Positions 60,260 through 64,000 of a DNA stretch of 64,000 bases are shown piece by piece; positions within the stretch are counted from its first letter, which is position 1; each line of letters starts with the position of its first letter. The DNA is taken from contig NZ_JABETK010000002.1 in NCBI RefSeq assembly GCF_013240295.1, positions 248,001 through 312,000 on the forward strand. Direction: 5' to 3'. Origin of the DNA: Neoaquamicrobium sediminum. GTDB lineage: Bacteria > Pseudomonadota > Alphaproteobacteria > Rhizobiales > Rhizobiaceae. The position numbers and the translations under genes were made by a program. The notes under the pieces were generated by a model. The model was not told where the DNA came from and ran no database searches. It worked only from the letters and a program-made list of their open reading frames with translations.

Positions 60260-62179
60260 TCACCACGCGGTTCGGCCCTGCTGTTGCGCGATAAGCGGGG
60301 CTTCAAGCTGCGGGAAGAAACGGCTGGCGCCGTGGCGCGCACCGAACATTACGTCGTACTGGATAAGGCGATAGTCGCGTAGCAGCGGGTCGACCACGCT
60401 TTGGCTCCAGCCCTCGGTGGGGCTGCCGTTCTTGTCGACGAGCAGATGCCGGTCGATCACATGCCAGCGGTCGTAGGCGGTGCTCAGGAACCCGGTATAG
60501 TAGGGGTGCTCCATCCCTGCGGCCTGCAGCAGATGCAGCGGCAGGAAAGCCGGACTCAGTGTCCCGGCCTGCTTCACCGATCCGGTGCGGTTGGACCAGA
60601 TGACCAGCGGCGTCTCGCGCTCGCGCGTCAGCTTCGCCGCGTCGCCAAAGCGGTTACTGACCGTGCGCTCCATGAAGCCGGTGGCGACATAGGTCTGACC
60701 GAGCGGCGGCAGATGGTCGCCGAAAAAGACGACAATGGTTTCCCGGTCGCGGTTTTCGGCCCATTCGAGAAGCCGGGCGAGCGAACGGTCCGAGTCCATT
60801 ATGCCTTCGGCGAAGCTGCCGATCGCGCCGCGTGCTGCCTCGCCTGCACCGGTTTTCACCGTGACCCGGTCGTCCGGATAGCGGTTCGGCTCATAGGGGC
60901 CGTGGTTCTGCAGGGTCACCGCGAATGCGAATATCGGGTCAGCGGAGGCGTCGACTTCCTTGATGATCAAGTCGGTCAGCGCTGCATCGGAGGCCAGCCG
61001 GCCACGCTTCTCGAGCGGCTCTATGTTGTCTTCGGACAGGAAACGGTCGAAGCCGAAGGCTTCATAGACATTGCCGCGGTTCCAGAACCAGCTCTGGAAA
61101 GGATGCATGGCGAGCGTGGCGTAGCCCTTCTGCGAGAGAAAGCTTGCCAGCGACGGCATCTCGCCACGCACATATTGCTGATAGGGGATGCTGCCATAAG
61201 GCAGGAAGGCGTTGGAAAAGCCTGTCAGCGCCTCAAACTCCGCATTGGCGGTCATGCCGCCGAACTCCGGCGAGAAGATGTGGCCCGACTGCATGGAGCG
61301 TGTGAAGGCAATCGGGTCGGGCGTGATGGTCACACCTGGAAGCCGCGTCGGGTCCCAGAACGACTCGCTCATCACCATGACGATGTCAGGCCTGCGCGTG
61401 GACGCGTAAGCGACGGGCGCCGGCGCCGGGATCGCATTCATCGATGCGGGGCTGTAGCCGGGCGGCGGGCTCACATTGGCCATCGGCACGTTCAGGGCGA
61501 ACGCCATGACGAGGCCGTTGTGACGGTAATTCGCGGCCTGGTCCCACATCATGGGTTCGATATTGAGGGCCGAGCGCAGCGGCGAATGGCGCGCATAGTC
61601 CATCTGCATTGCAAACAGGACCAGAAGCGGCACGGCCAATGCCAGCCGCACGATTCTTCCCACGGGGCCCGTTACAGGGAAAACCCGCGACCGGAACCAC
61701 ATCGCCGCCAGCGCAGCCCCGGCGGCTATCGTACTTGCGACGATCAGCAGGCCGGCGATGGGGCGCTCTGCGACCATCAGGGGCAGTAGTTCCACGATCT
61801 GGCGCGCGTAGAGGAAATCGGTCGGATAGGGCGGGTCGCCAAGATAGAACCGCTTCTGGGAGCCCACCCAGGCCAGCAGCAGAAGCAGGGGAGCCAGCAA
61901 CAGCACCGACTGGCCACTCCGACGGGTGAAAGCGTCGAGCCCCAGAAGAACGAGAGCGATGGCCGCGATCGTTGCCAGTGCGGGCCTTGTGGGATCCGTG
62001 ATGAAACCGACGGCGTCGCCTGCGGATCCGCGCAGGATCGTTTCCATAAGGAAGGTCAGCGTCACGGCCGCCAGCATGATCGCCGCCACATAGGCGAAAC
62101 CATGCGCCAGCCTGTTCAGGCTGTTGAAAGACGAAGTATCGGTTAGGCCCGGAGCGACCGGGTCGACGATGCGGCTCAA
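60260..62179 (-). CDS. LTA-synthase-like / sulfatase-fold membrane phosphotransferase
   Basis: A 639-residue membrane protein: about five N-terminal helices, a linker with a proline-rich motif (SPPPGYSPASMNAIPAPAP), then an alkaline-phosphatase/sulfatase domain. Metal and catalytic positions are VMVMSESFWD, FGGMTANAEFEALTG (catalytic Thr) and FFGDHLPPLG. In Gram-negatives such proteins transfer phosphoglycerol or phosphoethanolamine to periplasmic glucans or other envelope acceptors. The start is TTG at 62179 with AAGGA upstream. The region before it holds a PHO-box array. Confidence 0.88.
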   Translation of the reverse strand: MSRIVDPVAPGLTDTSSFNSLNRLAHGFAYVAAIMLAAVTLTFLMETILRGSAGDAVGFITDPTRPALATIAAIALVLLGLDAFTRRSGQSVLLLAPLLLLLAWVGSQKRFYLGDPPYPTDFLYARQIVELLPLMVAERPIAGLLIVASTIAAGAALAAMWFRSRVFPVTGPVGRIVRLALAVPLLVLFAMQMDYARHSPLRSALNIEPMMWDQAANYRHNGLVMAFALNVPMANVSPPPGYSPASMNAIPAPAPVAYASTRRPDIVMVMSESFWDPTRLPGVTITPDPIAFTRSMQSGHIFSPEFGGMTANAEFEALTGFSNAFLPYGSIPYQQYVRGEMPSLASFLSQKGYATLAMHPFQSWFWNRGNVYEAFGFDRFLSEDNIEPLEKRGRLASDAALTDLIIKEVDASADPIFAFAVTLQNHGPYEPNRYPDDRVTVKTGAGEAARGAIGSFAEGIMDSDRSLARLLEWAENRDRETIVVFFGDHLPPLGQTYVATGFMERTVSNRFGDAAKLTRERETPLVIWSNRTGSVKQAGTLSPAFLPLHLLQAAGMEHPYYTGFLSTAYDRWHVIDRHLLVDKNGSPTEGWSQSVVDPLLRDYRLIQYDVMFGARHGASRFFPQLEAPLIAQQQGRTAW

Positions 62180-62203
62180 TCCACGGTTCCTTGTCGCGGG
62201 CGC

Positions 62204-62232
62204 GTGTCATCTAGTTGTCATAAAACTGTCAT
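62204..62232 (+). promoter_or_regulatory. Triple PHO-box array
   Basis: Three direct 7-mers, GTGTCAT (62204-62210), TTGTCAT (62215-62221) and CTGTCAT (62226-62232), are spaced at exactly 11 bp. The right two, with the 4-bp spacer AAAA, match the PhoB-box consensus at 17 of 18 positions. The array ends 24 bases from the LTA-synthase-like start codon on one side and 119 from fabD on the other. It predicts control by PhoB under phosphate limitation; which gene responds is not decided by sequence. Confidence 0.7.
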
Positions 62233-62351
62233 CCAGGCCAGAGGTTGCCTTGGCCGGCAAAGAAGTTTCGGATCGCAGGCAAAAGCACGACACTTGACCT
62301 GTAGCCGCGCTTGCGCCACACGCTGGCGCAAAGAACGCAGGGAGAAACGCC

Positions 62352-63299
62352 ATGTCGATCGCCTTTACCTTTCCCGGTCAGGGCAGCCAGGCCGTGGGAA
62401 TGGGCAAGGATCTCGCAGACGCCTTTCCCGAGGCGCGGGCGGTCTTCGATGAGGTCGATGACGCACTCGCGCAGAAGCTCTCGACGCTGATGTGGGAAGG
62501 GCCGGAAGACGAACTCACGCTGACGGCCAACGCCCAGCCGGCCCTCATGGCGGTGTCGCTTGCGGCAATCAGGGTACTCGAGGCGCGGGGCCTGTCTCTC
62601 AAGGACAAAGTAGCCTATGTGGCTGGCCACTCGCTGGGCGAATATTCGGCGCTGGCGGCGGCCGGAACGTTCTCCATCGCCGATACGGCGCGGCTGCTTC
62701 GCATTCGCGGCAACGCCATGCAGGCTGCGGTTCCCGTCGGCGAAGGTGCGATGGCGGCAATCATCGGTCTCGAGCAGGCCGACGTCGAGGCCGCCTGCGA
62801 GGAAGCCGGCAAGGGTTCGGTCTGCCAGATCGCCAACGACAATGGCGGCGGCCAGCTCGTCATTTCCGGCGCCAAGCCGGCGGTTGAGCACGCGGCGCGC
62901 ATTTGCACCGAGAAAGGCGCCAAGCGTGCGCTCATGCTCCCGGTTTCCGCGCCTTTCCACTCGGCTCTTATGCAGCCGGCAGCGGACGCCATGCGCGAAG
63001 CGCTGGCGGGTGTGGTCAAGAATGCCCCCGTCGTGCCGCTCGTTGCCAACGTTGTCGTGCGCCCTCTGAGCGACCCGGACGAGATTGCTGCCCGGCTGGT
63101 GGAACAGGTGACCGGTCGCGTGCGTTGGCGCGAAACCGTGGAATGGTTCGGGCAGAACGGCGTGACCACGCTTTACGAGGTTGGGGCCGGAAAAGTGCTT
63201 TCCGGCTTGGCGCGCCGCATCGACCGCAACATCGCTACGGCCAATATTGGCACGTCTGCCGACATCGACGCGGCATTGGCCGAACTTGGCCAGGCTTGA
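62352..63299 (+). CDS. fabD: Malonyl-CoA:ACP transacylase
   Basis: A 315-residue enzyme that loads malonyl onto ACP for fatty-acid synthesis. The N-terminal motif is FTFPGQGSQAVGMG; nucleophile Ser94 is in GHSLGEYS and the catalytic His in SAPFHSALM. A GGGAG Shine-Dalgarno precedes the ATG. It starts the fab cluster with fabG 14 bases downstream, and diverges from the LTA-synthase-like gene. Confidence 0.97.
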   Translation: MSIAFTFPGQGSQAVGMGKDLADAFPEARAVFDEVDDALAQKLSTLMWEGPEDELTLTANAQPALMAVSLAAIRVLEARGLSLKDKVAYVAGHSLGEYSALAAAGTFSIADTARLLRIRGNAMQAAVPVGEGAMAAIIGLEQADVEAACEEAGKGSVCQIANDNGGGQLVISGAKPAVEHAARICTEKGAKRALMLPVSAPFHSALMQPAADAMREALAGVVKNAPVVPLVANVVVRPLSDPDEIAARLVEQVTGRVRWRETVEWFGQNGVTTLYEVGAGKVLSGLARRIDRNIATANIGTSADIDAALAELGQA

Positions 63300-63313
63300 G
63301 AGAAGGATTTCCC

Positions 63314-64000
63314 ATGTTTGATCTTGGCGGCCGCAAGGCGCTTGTAACCGGCGCAACCGGAGGCATCGGCGAAAGCGTTGCCCGCACGCTTCACGCGGCT
63401 GGCGCGACCGTGGGGCTGCACGGAACCCGGATCGAGAAGCTGGAGGCTCTTGGCGCCGAGTTGGGCGATCGCGTGAAGCTGTTTCCCGCCAACCTCTCCG
63501 ACCGCGACGAGGTCAAGGCGCTGGGCCAGAAGGCTGAGGCAGAGCTGGAAGGCGTCGACATTCTGGTCAACAACGCCGGTATCACCCGTGATGGCCTGTT
63601 CGTGCGCATGTCCGACGAGGACTGGGACGCGGTGCTCGAGGTGAACCTGACGGCGGTCTTCCGTCTGACCCGCGAATTAACGCATCCGATGATGCGCCGC
63701 CGCTTTGGCCGCATCGTCAACATCACCTCCATCGTCGGCGTCACGGGAAATCCGGGGCAGGCCAACTATTGTGCCTCCAAGGCCGGCCTCATCGGCTTCT
63801 CGAAGTCGCTTGCCCAGGAGATCGCCACCCGCAACATCACCGTCAATTGCGTTGCGCCCGGCTTCATCGAATCGGCAATGACCGAGAAGCTGAACGACAA
63901 GCAGAAAGACGCGATCATGGGGGCCATCCCGATGAAGAAGATGGGGACGGGCGAGGACATTGCCGCATCCGTCCTCTACCTCGCATCCAACGAGGCCGGC
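63314..64000 (+). CDS. fabG: 3-oxoacyl-[ACP] reductase, 3' end outside the window
   Basis: A short-chain dehydrogenase that reduces 3-oxoacyl-ACP with NADPH. Motifs are TGATGGIG (residues 13-20), NNAGITRDGLFVRM, catalytic Ser in ITSIVG and Tyr-Lys in NYCASKAG, then VAPGFIESAMT. The ATG at 63314 lies 14 bases after fabD, preceded by AGAAGG. The gene runs off the window after about 229 residues, near its expected end. The fabD-fabG order confirms the assignment over other SDRs. Confidence 0.95.
   Translation, partial: MFDLGGRKALVTGATGGIGESVARTLHAAGATVGLHGTRIEKLEALGAELGDRVKLFPANLSDRDEVKALGQKAEAELEGVDILVNNAGITRDGLFVRMSDEDWDAVLEVNLTAVFRLTRELTHPMMRRRFGRIVNITSIVGVTGNPGQANYCASKAGLIGFSKSLAQEIATRNITVNCVAPGFIESAMTEKLNDKQKDAIMGAIPMKKMGTGEDIAASVLYLASNEAG

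Overview
The window is a high-GC chromosomal segment of an alphaproteobacterium in the Hyphomicrobiales (Rhizobiales), most likely family Phyllobacteriaceae (Mesorhizobium/Nitratireductor-like). The evidence is the Omp2b/RopA-type porin, the block rpoZ-rsh-acpS-lepB-rnc-era-recO, the block fabG/fabD-rpsF-rpsR-rplI-dnaB-alr-radA-cvpA-purF, the single bifunctional Rsh, an Rsm22-type methyltransferase, a TIGR02301 protein, and two families of intergenic palindromes typical of rhizobia. The family assignment is inference; no rRNA gene is present.

Layout. 1-5.6 kb: stress-flavoured accessory genes (receiver domain, glutaredoxin, DUF427, SDR, NTF2-like, Dps, hydrolase, MsrA, DUF3601 protein), ending at tRNA-Arg(CCG), which has a second 5' half-copy beside it. 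6.4-14.1 kb: tRNA-Ser(GCU), porin, hydrolase, lytic transglycosylase, dapA, smpB, uracil-DNA glycosylase, NYN nuclease. 14.3-22.8 kb: a core information and stringent-response run (rpoZ, rsh, acpS, lepB, rnc, era, recO) interrupted by a MarR-GNAT fusion on the other strand. 22.8-31.9 kb: transporters, envelope proteins and small housekeeping hydrolases. 32.2-40.6 kb: cysS, two copies of a palindromic repeat, a DUF559-GFA-GFA-pip overlapping gene string, cimA, rarD, LOG. 40.7-49.2 kb: a LysM envelope protein, ArsR plus an Atm1-type ABC exporter, the phospholipid genes psd-pssA plus an acyltransferase, and OsmC. 49.2-64 kb: a long minus-strand run (purF, cvpA, radA, alr, dnaB, rsm22, cfa, rplI, rpsR, rpsF, LTA-synthase-like) diverging from fabD-fabG.

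Sequence quality. Eighteen single-point frame breaks in 17 genes can be read directly: the protein continues in an adjacent frame with family-consistent residues. Sixteen are net one-base losses and two are net one-base gains, several in short G or C runs. They hit genes that are normally essential or near-essential (lepB, alr, pssA, rsh), so they are far more likely to be assembly or sequencing errors than real decay. Entries typed 'pseudogene' below are so labelled only because the frame is broken in this sequence; coordinates cover the whole inferred gene.

Most interesting signals: a triple 11-bp-periodic PHO-box array between the LTA-synthase-like gene and fabD; a perfect operator over a probably leaderless arsR promoter beside a metal/glutathione-type ABC exporter; a compositionally foreign segment inside cysS; tRNA-Arg half-duplication with integrase-arm-like repeats; a palindromic repeat family next to a DUF559 nuclease-like gene; and a two-domain DUF3601 protein. 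No CRISPR array, insertion sequence, integrase or rRNA operon was found.
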